Source: Brienomyrus brachyistius (taxonomy: Eukaryota; Chordata; Actinopteri; Osteoglossiformes; Mormyridae). From it: a DNA stretch of 64,000 nt. Within the stretch, counting starts at the first letter, position 1. Each line of letters begins with the position of its first letter. The translations under genes and the position numbers were made by a program. The stretch covers positions 17,249,519 through 17,313,518 of the forward strand of contig NC_064539.1 in NCBI RefSeq assembly GCF_023856365.1, given 5' to 3'. Shown piece after piece: positions 1 through 12,625 of the stretch. The notes beneath the pieces are model-generated. The model was not told the origin of the DNA and searched no databases. It saw nothing but the letters and a program-made list of their open reading frames with translations.

Positions 1-489
1 ATCACCATTTCCACTAGTGCCTGGACTTAAACGAATGAATAATTTACCTTGAATTCACCCATTGCTTGCGCTCATCAACGTCAAGATTCACCAATTACAT
101 AATGCAGTATTACTCTAAGTATACAGGCATGCAAATAAATGTGTAGCTACAACTTTGGTAAAATTTGTCATGAATTAAAGGAGAAACTGAAATGAACACC
201 ACACACATGAAACAAGAGATGCAGCTGAGGAAACGAGCTCTTTTACGCTGCACTGCCAGTCTGAACCTGTAGAGGGCAGTGTTCCGTTTTGCGGGCCAAT
301 TTCCGGTCACTTTAAAGTGAACTTTGTAAAATATTTATTTATTTAATTTTCATCAGTATAAACCGGATTTTCGGTAGTTTTATAGCCAGTGTGTGAGATT
401 AAATCAGAAAAAGGGTTTAATGGTAAAAAACACGCAGATGACAGTAAAAAGCCCTGTGTTTGGGGCGGTGACGTCTCAGGTACACGTCG
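1..489. other. Left flank, no gene recognised
   Basis: Both strands carry only short open frames without family resemblance or convincing splice signals. A CTCF-like 14-mer lies at 266-279. The stretch is probably intergenic DNA upstream of SEC16A. Confidence 0.5.
266..279 (+). promoter_or_regulatory. Candidate CTCF-binding motif
   Basis: CCTGTAGAGGGCAG matches the core CTCF consensus at 13 of 14 positions. It lies about 240 bp upstream of the probable SEC16A first exon. This is a motif match only, and one such match per few kb is expected by chance. Confidence 0.3.
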
Positions 490-606
490 CCCAGTAGGAC
501 GTGCTTTCCGAACATGGCGGCCGTGTATCCCCTCCACGGTCCTGCTCTTTTGTAAGAATTTACATTTAATCCCGCTTGGTATCGAGTTGGGTTTTGTCAG
601 TTGAAG
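490..606 (+). promoter_or_regulatory. SEC16A: Probable SEC16A promoter and non-coding first exon
   Basis: AACATGGCGGCC at 511-522 is a good YY1 element of the kind found just downstream of housekeeping start sites. A strong splice donor (AAG|GTAAGC) follows at 606/607. The ATG inside the YY1 element opens only a 13-codon frame, so the exon is read as 5' UTR with a short upstream frame. It would splice to the acceptor at 1814 in front of the coding exon. The transcription start is inferred, not seen. The sequence to about 1,120 is CpG-rich, which fits a promoter island. Confidence 0.45.
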
Positions 607-1814
607 GTAAGCTTTCGCGTTCACGGGAATATGTTAATGCTTTAGCGGCAGGAAGCTCCTGCCAGGGCATGGCGCTGGCTCTTTGGCTTGTTTATTCAGA
701 TATGCGGCCGGTAAGGCTAGGCTAGGCTAGGCGAAATTCAGCCGCTAACGTCCTGTTGGGAAACCGGATCTGTGACACATCATCGATTTCCGACCGCTTT
801 GGACTTTCTCGTCTTATCGGTAAAGACAGCCGGGTGCCTGCGGCCTCTCGGCTCGGCTCGGTTCGGCTCGTCTCGCTGCGTCGCCGGTTGGGTCCGGGCT
901 TCTGCGATTACTTTTTCGCGTGCCGTCCCTGATCTGTTCCGTATAATGTCGGGTTAGCTTCCTCCGGCGACGCGCTGCTGACCCGCGTAGCTTTGCTGCT
1001 TGATCGCAGTCGTCGTTTCGCTGGCTGTGTGTCTGACAGCGCGGCGCAGGCGAGCCCCAGGCGCCCCGCACCCGAGCCCGCTGCCCGGCCATCGACACAG
1101 ATTGGTTATCTATTATTGAAGGACGTATTTTAGGTATGCGCCAGTAATGTCGTGTAGTCGCTGTGAACGAGCTTCGCTTCTTAAAGTTGTCAATTTTAGA
1201 TTGTCATGGCATTTAATTTTATTTTAGGATTGGCTACGGATATGTGTGTTGCAATTAAGCAGCGAGTATAGAAAATGGATGGGTGGATAGCTGTTTACAG
1301 CGTTAAGCTCTTTGGGACTGTGATGAATTATTCGCGGAAAGTGTGCCGTATTTTGTAGGCTTGTTTGGTGGTGTTCCTGTTGGATTTATTTTCTCTTATG
1401 GTGCAAAAGAGCATTCAGTCATTCAGGTATTACGACTGTGATGTCTAGAATTGGAGAGTCAGTGCTTGTTTATTTGCAAAACCTCTATCCAAGTTGGCCC
1501 CACAGCCAGTTGTTGACAGGTAATTTGCATAGAAATCCCTCCTTTTTTAAGTGCTGTATTGTTGCTTCTTTAAATAAAGGAAGGGCATGGATTGCCTCTC
1601 CTGGTTGCACGTTTTTGGTCACCTAGCATTATATTTGGTTGCTTAGTGGGAGCTTTTATCTGATTAACTTGCAATTTTCACTCATTTTTACAGCTGTAGC
1701 ATTTTACTGGAATTCTACAGCAAGGCCAATCCTAGGATGTTTACCATGTGTTCAGTTGGTATGGCCTCTTGCTGTGGTTTTTATTACTCACTAGTACTTC
1801 TTCTGTTCCCACAG
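607..1814 (+). other. SEC16A intron 1
   Basis: The stretch runs from the donor at 607 to the acceptor TTCCCACAG ending at 1814. The first half is CpG-rich and includes a short CTAGG repeat near 715-735; the rest is AT-richer. I see no gene. An alternative first exon within the CpG island (about 840-1130) cannot be excluded. Confidence 0.4.
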
Positions 1815-1884
1815 CTGAGTTCAAAATCAAGCCCTCCAAAGGCTAAATTCTGGAGTGAGGGTGCTGCAGCTTTGGTGAAGTGTT

Positions 1885-4800
1885 ATGATGCAACCTCCGC
1901 CTCGGGCCGGGGGGCCGCCTCCAATTGGGGGCATTCCCAATGCATTTCGAAGGACTCGACCTCATAGGCAGCCAGGAAATCCCAGTGGGATGCTGGGGCC
2001 GGCTCAGCCCGTGCCACCTATGACTGACCCCTTCGCGTTTGGCAGACAGGCCCCATCCGGTCCCCCCCCCTCCTGCGGGAAATCACCATCCAACCTCCAA
2101 CAGTAACCTACCTGTGCAATCCCCACCGCTCGCTCCATTCTACTCGGGTGGCCCCACCCCAGGTCAGCCAGCACATCATCTGCCGGAAGTTGCCCAGGGT
2201 CATCAGCCCATGGTTGCTGGAGTCAACAGCTTCGTCCCAGGAAATGTTGCATCCTCGGCCCCACCACCCAGGCAGTTCCCTGGCCTCGCGACTCCAAATG
2301 CCCCCAGCGCAGAGGAAGGCTATTTGAACACCAAGGAACATGGATCCTATATCACAGCAGGAGCCCTACCTCAGGGTGTAAACCCATGTCCCGCCGGGGT
2401 TTTGGAACCTGCGTTATACCAGCCCCTGGTTATGCCGCCAACAGCGTCGCCGTGGATGTCTGACCATGGGAGTCGTCCCCCTTCAGTCCAGAACTACTTC
2501 CAGCCCACCAGTGATAATGCGCCTCAGCCTACCAGTTCGTCCCTCTCAGCTTGTCCCCCTGATCCTTCTCAGCACGCCGCTCCCCCTGTTCCTTCAGCCC
2601 ATGCCTCTTCCATAGCTCCTCCCCCTCAAGCCTCTTCTCCTCATACAGCTCAGGCTGCTCCTTCTCCCTATCCTCTGGCCCAGAAACAGGCATATTCAGC
2701 TCAGCCAGGTTTTGGTGGTCCACAAGGCACTCCCACTGGACCCGGTCTGCCTGAGTACCGCAAACCTGAGGGAAACGCTGGTGTCACCCAGAACCAGAAT
2801 TCTCAATTCCAGGCCCACAACTATTTTGGTCGGAACTGCACAGCACCTGACCCTTGGTTCACCCAACCCTCACGAGAACATTTTTATCACCAGATGGGTG
2901 GGGGCTCGAGCGATAATCGGCCAAACTCTACAAAAGATCAGCCGGGGCCGCAGCCAGGGCCGCCACCGGGCCCCTCAGGCCCTTTGCCATATGCTGCAGA
3001 TCCTGGCACTGTTTCACTTTTTTTCAAAGAGAATGATGTTGAAAATGAAGAAACACTTGCAGGAGAAGGGAAGGCAGTCAATGGTGTTTCAGCTGGGGAT
3101 ACCTTTGGGGTAGGTTATGGGATGAACATGTTGCCCCCCAGTCCTCAAATGCCTCTTGTGCAGTCCCCGGCTGGATCTGAGGTCTCCCAGCGAGGGGGTC
3201 TGAGCACGCCCGCAGACCGCAGTGGTCCGTTTACCGCTGATCCTGCCGCTCCGTATGCAAATGACAGTGGATTTGTGAGCGGCACCCCGAAACAGGAAAG
3301 ACAGTTTGATCACGTGGAGAACCTGGAATGTGTGCCTAACCAAGAGGTTCTTCCTAGCGAGCCACAAAAAATGGCCCAGACTGTTAGTGGAAACTCTGCT
3401 CCTGGGCAGGCTCATACCGCTGCTCCTGGGCAGGCTCATACCGCTGCTCCTGGGCAGGCTCATACCGCTGCTCCTGGGCAGGCTCATACCGCTGCTCCTG
3501 GGCAGGCTCATACTGCTGCTCCTGGGCAGGCTCATACCGCTGCTCATGGTGGTGTCCACTATGAGGGTGGACCAAATTTGGAGACCCCAGATTTTGTTGC
3601 AGGCCCAGTCAGGCCTGAGAGCGTTTCATCCAGCTACAGCAATGTGAGCCAGGGGAGTGTGTCTGGTGCTCGGCGCCCCCAGGGCGTTGTGGGCACCTTC
3701 ATCCAGCAGGAGGTAGCCAAACCCTTGGAGGACTCTTCAGCTGGCTACTTTGAGCAGATTGACACTTCGCCTGCTGGAGAGGGCGCCCAGCAACGTGCGT
3801 CAGCTAAAATAAGCCATGGCCAGCTCTCTCAGCCTGTCACCCCTAGTCCTCCGAAGCCCACTGGAATCTTTCAGGCCAGCCCCAACAGTTCCTTTGAGCC
3901 TGTCCATGCCCATAGCGTGGGCGTCAGGCCCTTTGGGGTCGACCAAGCTCGAGTGGTAGCCGAGAAGGGAGGTGGTGCTCATCCAAGGGTAGGTGTCCCA
4001 GATGCTTCTCTGGGCAACCTGGAGCAGCCGCCGGACAACCTGGAGAACATCTTCATGACTTCAACGCAGCACCCGGGTGCAGGGGTTCTAGAGAAAAGGC
4101 CCTCTTCCCGTTCCCAGGGAGCTCGTCTTAAGTGTGAGAGCCCCGCCACCACACTCTGGGCACAGAACGAGATGGCCATCACAAACGCCAACGTTGTGTT
4201 GGCCCCTGCTGCCCCGCCAGTGCATGGGTTAGTAAAGCAGCCCAGCGCTGAGGTAATTCAGCCCCCTGAGGATGGCCCACTAGACTTGCAGGTTCCCCAG
4301 CATGTTCATTGTCCCCCCGAAAGACCCGACCACTCATCAGAGAACCTTGAGAACCCTCCAAAATTGGCTGAGGCTGATCCAAAGCATCCTCAGGCAAGTC
4401 TCGGCTACGCTTCTCTACTCGTTACTACACCACCCGCGGAATCATTCCCCAATCAGCCTGTTTTGATTGCACCCCCTTCAACAAATTACTCTCTAATTCC
4501 ACCAAACAATCCTCATTCAATCGTCTCTAATGAAGTGTCACCGAATCCCGGGGTTGATGTCAGAATCCTGCCTTTGCAGCAGCCTTCAGACATGTGTGCA
4601 AGCACTGCGCCAACAGGTCCTGCGAAAGTTTCTAACCATCTGGAGCACTTTGCTTTACCAGTCACCTCTTCTGGGAACTGCAGGCCTGCTCCAAATCCAT
4701 CTCCTCTCAATTTAACCCCAGAGAGCAGGCAGGTCGTAAAACCAGATAACCCCACTGCGATATCCGCAGGCAGGCCACGCAACTCCTCTCTTCCTCAACC

Positions 4801-5551
4801 TGATCCTCTCGGGGGTCCCAATCACTCTGCTCCCCCTGTTAATTCTCAGGCTCTGCCTCTCGCTGATAATCATAAACAGCCTATTAATGAGCTGCTCGAT
4901 TTCGCGATGTCTTTCCCTCAGAGTAATCAAAACAAGACTACCACTGCAAGTACTATGCCTTCTGGTGCTCCATCCACGGCAGCGGGACTGAAGACGGTAA
5001 CGCCAGTCAGTAACTCGGCAGGTTTTTATCGACAGGTGACCAAAGACCCGCAGCAAGGAGGCAGTGGGGGGAGTGAGCTTCAGCCCCAGCCCCAGCAGTT
5101 GGCTGACTCTACTGTCCCGCCAGGGGGGGGCACCACCAGTGCCCAGCAGTCTGCCTTGTACTCATCCCACAGGCCCGAGTCTCAGCCTAACTTTATTGCA
5201 GGTGGTGCCCCTCCAAATCCAACCACTCAGCCTCCTGCACCAGTCAACCAGTATCCTCATCCCTCAGTGCCGGGTCAGGCCCCACCTGGGCCAGGTGTTT
5301 CTGTGCCACCAGGAACTGTCCCTCCAGGGTCTGGTGAACCGCATCAACCCCCTTATCCTCCCCAGCCAGGCAACTCCTCCAGGCCGCCTTCGGTCCTGGG
5401 TGGACCTCCGGGATATGGGGGCATGCCTCCAATGCCTGGACCCATGTATGGAGGATACTATGGGGGCGCCTATTCTGAGTACGTGGATGGCAGACCACTA
5501 TACCCCCCTCAGTACCCTCCCTCCGACCCCAGAGCACAACCATACTACCAG
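1885..5551 (+). other. SEC16A: SEC16A large N-terminal exon (disordered region)
   Basis: One exon of 3,667 bases encodes the proline-, serine- and glutamine-rich N-terminal half, about 1,222 residues. Vertebrate SEC16A landmarks appear in order: [68 protein letters not shown], and FYRQVTKD near the end. The frame is broken once, in the nine-C run at 2062-2070; with eight Cs the reading continues as GPPPPAGN. An internal 8-residue repeat (3398-3541) is described separately. The open frame that appears to begin at 2039 has no ATG and is only the post-shift part of this exon. Confidence 0.9.
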
Positions 5552-8500
5552 GTAGTTTTCTTGTTGTGTTACTTGTTAGTCTTGGAAGTAAAGTAAATAT
5601 AAAGTACTTCCCATTGAATGCATTTACAAACAGCGCCTGAGGCAGTGTTGCCGTTGACTTGGTTTGTCTGTGAAGCTTGCAAATTGGCAAAGGGAAACCA
5701 ACAGCATCGACGTAGTTTGGGTTCAAGGTTTACAGCGAGATAAAGGCTGCTTGTTTGTTAACGGGTGCCAGTTACCTCTGACGCAGAGCTATCGCACGCA
5801 GGACGATCCCTACCGAAGGTATGATCCGCGTTACGGCCGACATGAAGGGTCCAACTTGGGTTACCGGGACACGGAGCGATACCAGCACAGGGAGCAGCCG
5901 GAGCGGCCCAGCTCTCGAGCCAGCCAGAACTCTGACAGACCCTCGTCCAGGTCAGTGCATTTTAAATGCTTGTTGTGCTGGGCGCTGTGGTGTACGCAGC
6001 CGCTGGCTGCTCTGCTGGCCAACCTGCTTTTAAAAAAGTCACGTGTTCTGAATGGCCATGCTTGCATTTACAGTACTCACAGAAAAAGCCATTAACTGCC
6101 TCAGTACTTGTACTGGCCTGTTCATTTGTCTAGGGAAGGTTAGTGTGAACCTAAATAAAACACTCATTACAATGAGCCATCTTTAGTGTTGTCTTACCAT
6201 TCATGGTTTTCGTATATGTAGCATGTCAGGAGTCCGGGAGGGCGGGGGTGCTTATTGGTGGGTAAACGGAGTGATGTCACTGCACAGGGTGTTGCATGTT
6301 GTCTAGTACCGTGGTTCTCTGACTTTTTGCGACAACCGCTGCTCTAATCTAAGGAACCATTTCCAGGGGATGTTAAAGTGACCAGTCTGTCACTTAGTCT
6401 GAGTGAAGCTAGACCTCTGACCCCTTTGTCGTCCTTCCTCGCTTCCCACGCCGTGTGTTTGCTTGGCTCTCACACCGTCGGCTGTTCACCCTTCAGCTGA
6501 AATCATTGTTGGCTTGAAACAGAACTCAGTATAACTGGAAAAGCTATACTGATCTTACATAGACAGTGAATCTCTGGCGTGAAGATCGCCGGTAATTTCC
6601 GTGTCCTTTTCAAATGTATTGGCATAAAACTGTAGTGGTACCGCACTTTGTCATAATGCACAATTGTTTTTGTCATTAAATTCCTTCTCCTGCAAATCGC
6701 ATCTGTTTCTCAGTGTAGGTCTATGTCTCAGTGGCATGACGTCTGTCGCCTTTACAAATATTGTAATGTTTTTTTAAGCAATTCCCTTATCCTCATGTCC
6801 TGCTTTTCTGTGTTCATGTCCTCGCGGCAGGCAAGGCTATTCTGAAGATTACCAGAGGGCGAACCGCAGTGCTTACGACGGATATTATGGCGACTATTAC
6901 AAAAACTATGGAGGTAAGTCATGTTTTGTGATTCTGAGTTTGCCCTTGCGGTCCTCTGCAAAAGTCTCGGAGGCCCAAAGGAAACAATGTGGTCATGTTG
7001 GTGTCAGGCCATGACGGCCGTCAAAGTGTGTCATCTCAAACAGTCCAAGCCATCTAGCAAGATATCAAATAAGTTTATCTAGCTGTTCAACATGATATCA
7101 TGATATCAGTGACTTTATGCAGAGACTTTGGCACATCACTGTAATCCTCTCTTAGACGCCCTGATTTTTGTCCCCTTCTCAGATCGGAGGTGGGAGCATT
7201 ATGACCCAATGCTGGCCTTTGATCCTCGATACAGGGGCTACTACGACCAGTCCTATTGGTATAACTACGACCCTGAGGCCTACAGGGGCAGAGAAGGGTA
7301 TTACAGCCAGCCCTATGCCAACAGGTAGCGTGCCGGTGGTAGATTCGCGCTGGGGTATGGGAGGGGGAGGGGGGTCGTGCCAGCCACTGGCAGTGGGAGA
7401 GCATCCTGTCCGCTGTGCTGCAGGCGTGAGACCTACGGTGACCATTGGCGCTACGACCCGCGTTACGACTCCAGCTTCGACGAGACCTGCTACCAGCGGG
7501 ATGCTTACGGTGACGAGTGTGACCGGCGCAGTGTGCACAGTGAGCACTCCACCCACAGCCTGCGCAGCTCGCACAGCCGCAGGAGCAGCTTCAGCTCACG
7601 CTCACAGCAGGTGTGTGCGTCTGCGTGCGTCTGCGTTCGTGCTAAGGGTTAGGGTTATCCTGGTTAGGGTTATCCTGGTTAGGGTTATCCTGGTTAGGGT
7701 TATCCTGGTTAGGGTTATCCTGGTTAGGGTCATAGAATTAAAGGGAGAGTCTCCACAATGATAGAAATACATGAAGCTGTGTGTGTCTTGTGCGTCTCTG
7801 CATGTGTGCCTCTATTCAAGCGCAATGAGACCAGGATGAATGAGAGTCTAGGAGAGCAGGAAAATGTCCTTGTGTATGTCACAGTATATGTCTGCATATT
7901 TCAGGATTTTTCACGTCTTGTGTGTCAAGGTCGACAGAACAAAAAGGCATTGTTCCCAGAACATGCAAAATTTCTACCATTTGTTTGTTTCATTTATTTG
8001 GCTTAGAAATTCCTTATTGGACAGAATCCATCAGAAGTGTGCGTGTGTGTGTGCGTGTGTGTGTGCGTGTGTGTGTGCGTGTGTGTGTTTGCACCTGCAG
8101 GAGGTGGTTTCTGTGCAGCTCTGAGGTTTTACACATTTGTTGTGCTTCTGCCAGTTCAGTGTCTGTCAGCCTCCTGATAAGGAGGCCTCACTTCGAAGGC
8201 CTGACCTCAGTGGCCGTACAGCCATGCATGCCATTTCCAATGCAGCAGTGTGTTTTTAAATGTCATCTTAAGGCCTGCAGTGAGGTGATTTTTTTTTTCC
8301 ACTAGAAACACAAATATTTGAATATCCAGATACATTAGTATTAAATACCTGTTTTTCCTAAACGATTCCAGTTTTAAAAATTGCCAACGTTTCTTGGCAC
8401 GTTTTTTTAGTCCCAATTTTAGTCCCAATGGGAGCCATGCTCTCCAGACTTGTGTTTTTTTTTTTTTTTTTTTTTTTGCTGTACCCCCCCAATGAATGAT

Positions 8501-11500
8501 GCAATAATAATAGATTATTATTTATCATTGTCTTCCCCGGCAGAGTCAGTTATACAGGAGTCAACAGGGACCTCGTGTCTGCGACTTACGAGCCCCCAGG
8601 CCAGGCACCCACCCTGTCCATGGACTTCTCCTATGGCCAGTATCCTGACAGCACGGATGCGGGCCTACCAGTACCCCTGCGGGCTATACTGCCGAGGGTG
8701 GCTGGCCGGCTGTCGAGCAACGTAAGTATGCTCCCCGGCTCTCTCAGGGCTGCCGGTTAGCGGCCTGCCGCCTCCCCGGCTCTCTCAGGGCTGCCGGTTA
8801 GCGGCCTGCCGCCTCCCCGGCTCTCTCAGGGCTGCCGGTTAGCGGCCTGCCGCCTCGCCGGCTCTCTCAGGGCTGCCGGTTAGCGGCCTGCCGCCTCGCC
8901 GGCTCTCTCAGGGCTGCCGGTTAGCGGCCTGCCGCCTCCCCGGCTCTCTCAGGGCTGCCGGTTGGCGGCCTGCCGCCTCGCCGGCTCTCTCAGGCTGCCG
9001 GTTGGCGGCCTGCCGCCTCGCGGCTCTCTCAGGGCTGCCGGTTGGCGGCCTGCCGCCTCGCCGGCTCTCTCAGGGCTGCCGGTTGGCGGCCTGCCGCCTC
9101 GCCCGGCTCTCTCAGGGCTGCCGGTTGGCGGCCTGCCGCCTCCCCCGGCTCTCTCAGGGCTGCCGGTTAGCGGCCTGCCGCCTCCCCGGCTCTCTCAGGG
9201 CTGCCGGTTAGCGGCCTGCCGCCTCCCCGGCTCTCTCAGGGCTGCCGGTTAGCGGCCTGCCGCCTCGCCGGCTCTCTCAGGGCTGCCGGTTAGCAGCCAT
9301 CAGCTGTCAGCATGTTGTCATTTTAGGTACTCTAAGGTTGATAGTAACACTTGGTTTTCCTTGCACGAGGGATTAATTCAGTATTTCAGGTTTATTCCAT
9401 CTAAAGCTTGTATCTGCAGGTGGCGAGTCAGGGTTAAGCCAAAATTTAGTTCTGCTAAAGTTTTTCCTCTGCTTCATGTATGCTCTGCAGTCGTGTGGTT
9501 TTGGTGCAGTGTGGATCAGACTGCTTGCATGTGTAGGATTCGATTACTAGGCTCCGGTGATGCACAGGTGTTTTCTGATACCCCCCCCACCCCGCCGCCC
9601 TCAGCACCCCGCCCCGCCCTGCGACCCCTGAGAAGTTCATGATGCCACATCGGTGTGCCAGATTCGGGCCCAGCGGCCAGATGGTGCAGGTGCTGCCCAA
9701 ACCTGCCATCAGCAGGGCAGCCAGCGCTGGTGGAGATTCACAGCATGGAGGTGAGGGCTGAGGGAAATGCTGTAGGGTTCTATAGATCTTAAATGGCTGT
9801 TTAGGTACCAGCCTCACAATCCCCCTCCCCTTTTCTGGTCCCAGATCATGCTGCAGGACTTACCAGAGCAGGAGGACCTGCGCTCCTTCCCTGGACCTCT
9901 GGTGAAGTAAGCCCTGTCTTCCTATTCTCAGCAGGAGCTCTCCGCCTGCTTTAACATGGAGAGGTTACCTAGTATGTTTCACAGCCTTTGAGCATCATAG
10001 CATATGCCAGAAGATCCTGGCTTGTTCTGGTAATCTTGAGGCCTGTGGGCATCCTGACTGGATGCTGGTGTGTCGTGGTGGCATGCATACGCCTTGTGCT
10101 GCCTGGCCAATCCCGGCAGAGCGTCGTCATCGTCTCTTCCCTCCAGGGATGAGACACACAAGGTGGACGTGATCAAGTTTGCCCAGAACAAGTCTTTAGA
10201 GTGTCAACGGGACGACGGCCTCATGGACAAGGATTCGGCCAGACTCATCTGGGATTTCATCATGCTGCTGTGCAGGCAGAACGGGGTCTGTGCCCGCCGT
10301 CTCTCCGGGGTTTACAGTAGCCGGGGCTTTGACCTGTACTCGCTCCCGCGTCGCTCGCAGGCTGAGCCAACTCGACCTTTAAATAGTGTTGTTCATTAGC
10401 CTAAGCCAAGAGTGATTTCATTGCCCCATCAGTATGTCAGAGTCCAGTTTGTTTATTCAAAGCTTTGCTTAGGTCAGGCCAAACTTGTACATGGCTCAGA
10501 TGATAATGTACACAGCAGAAGGAAATGATGTTCCTTATCTACCCATGCATTCATGGCAGGACACACATTACAGTGCTAATTTGCAGTCAGTAAATTTAGA
10601 GGGAGAGATCGTCACTCAGTCGTTGAACGGTAGCATCTTCTGTCATCTGCCGAGTCCACTGCAGTTTTGGCATGAAGAACGTTAGTCTCAGAAACAGGGA
10701 CGTCTGCACTGGACAGTGACGCTCAGTGAATGTCTTTGTTCTGTAACTGCTTTTCTCCTGCAGACTGTGGTGGGCACGGACATAGCAGACCTCTTGCTGC
10801 GGGAGCACAGGTCCGTGTGGCTGCCGGGGAAGTCGCCCAACGAGGCGAATCTGATCGACTTCACCAACGAGCCGTTGGAGCGTGCGGATGACGAACCGGG
10901 CTCGGTGCCGCTCTCGCTGCTCTCCGACACCTTCATGACGGTGCCTGAGAACCCGGGCAAAGAGACCGAGCGCTTCCGGGAGCTTCTACTCTTTGGCAGG
11001 AAGAAGGTGAGACCGCCCCCCTTCCCTCGTCCCTTTCTGTACCTGCCTCTATCTGTGTCGGGGGAGGCTGGGTTATGATGCGTTTCCAGTGGCATACAGG
11101 AATGGAGCCTTACCGAGAAGAGACCTAGTTCCAGTGCAATTCCAGCATGCTTCGGTTTTCCACTGCAGAGCAGTGCGCTCAGTAAAGACAGCAGTGCCAT
11201 AAACCCGAGGAGTGGCTTATGCACTGTTCACATCATGATTTACTGTGTGGTAACTTCCTAATTCAGCTCGGTTTGGACACACTGTCAGTACGGGTACAGC
11301 TCGGATATGGCCTCGGTTCTTTACAGTGGAAAAGCGTCAGATTGCAGTACAGCTCGGATATGGCCTCGGTTCTTTACAGTGGAAAAGCGTCAGATTGCAG
11401 TACAGCTCAGATATGGCCTCGGTTCTTTACAGTGGAAAAGCGTCAGATTGCAGTACAGCTCAATTCTCGGCGGTGGTGGAAAAGCACCTTTAGAGTCCAG

Positions 11501-12591
11501 CATGACTCTTTTGGATTCAACGGAGGGCTACAAGAATGATTCCTGGTCTTAGAGGAATGTCTTATGAGGAGAAGTTAGCTGAGCTGAATTTGTTCAGCCT
11601 TCAGCAAAGGAGACTAAGGGGGGACATGATCCAGGTATATAAGATTCTAACAGGTCTGGATGCTGTTCAGCCAAATACTAGAACTCGTGGCCATAGGTGG
11701 AAATTAGCGGGAGAACATTTTACACTGAATTTGAGAAAACACTTCTTTATACAGCGTGTAGTTAGAGTATGGAATAGTCCTCCTGCTAGTGTAGCGCAAG
11801 CTAAAACCCTGGGTTCCTTTAAATCAGAGCTAGATAAGATTTTAACAACTCTGAGCTATTAGTTAAGTTCCCTCCAAACGAGCTTGATGGGCCAAATGGC
11901 CTCCTCTCCTTTAGTAAATTTCTTATGTTCTTGTGTTTTAATTCCAGTCTAAACTGCTGGTAGTTTTGGTGATGTAGGGATTGAAAACTTGTGCGTCATG
12001 CAGCCTTTTTGGGGGCTGGGTCTCGCCACACTGTCCTGTACAGCTTCTCTGTTCTAATACAGCACTGGTCTTGGACATCTAGACCCATCCTCTGGTCTTT
12101 GACAGGACAGGATGATCCCCATTAGCCCTGCTGCCCTCGTCTTGCTGTGTACGGCACACTAATAGGGCAGCCTGCTTTGCTTTTAGGATGCTCTGGAGTC
12201 GGCCATGAAGAATGGCCTCTGGGGACACGCCCTCCTGCTTGCCAGCAAGATGGACAACAGGACGCACGCGCGTGTCATGACCAGGTAGGGAACCCCGCTC
12301 GTTTTTTGTTTTTATCCTCCAGCATTTCAAATGCTTTTTTGTGGCCATTTTTAATGCAGATGCATGGCGCTTTTGGCTAACGGCCAGTCGGTGGCTTTCA
12401 CGCTGCCTGTGATCGTTATCATTTCTCCTGTCTCTTCCTGCCTGCCAGGTTTGCTAACAGCCTTCCCATCAACGACCCGCTGCAGACGGTGTACCAGCTG
12501 ATGTCTGGGAGGATGCCGGCTGCAGCCACGGTAAGTTAGGTCCCCCGGTAATTCTGTATCTGCTGGGTCCTCTCCGGTCTGTTAACTCCCC

Positions 12592-12625
<34 letters not shown>

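Noticed and set aside
343..624. 93-codon frame on the minus strand over the SEC16A promoter
   Set aside because: It is antisense to a CpG-rich promoter, starts with no context and resembles nothing known.
2039..5596. SEC16A starting at 2039
   Set aside because: The codon there is TTG, and the upstream ATGATG at 1885 plus the DPFAF motif match vertebrate SEC16A. The frame change is better explained by the C run.
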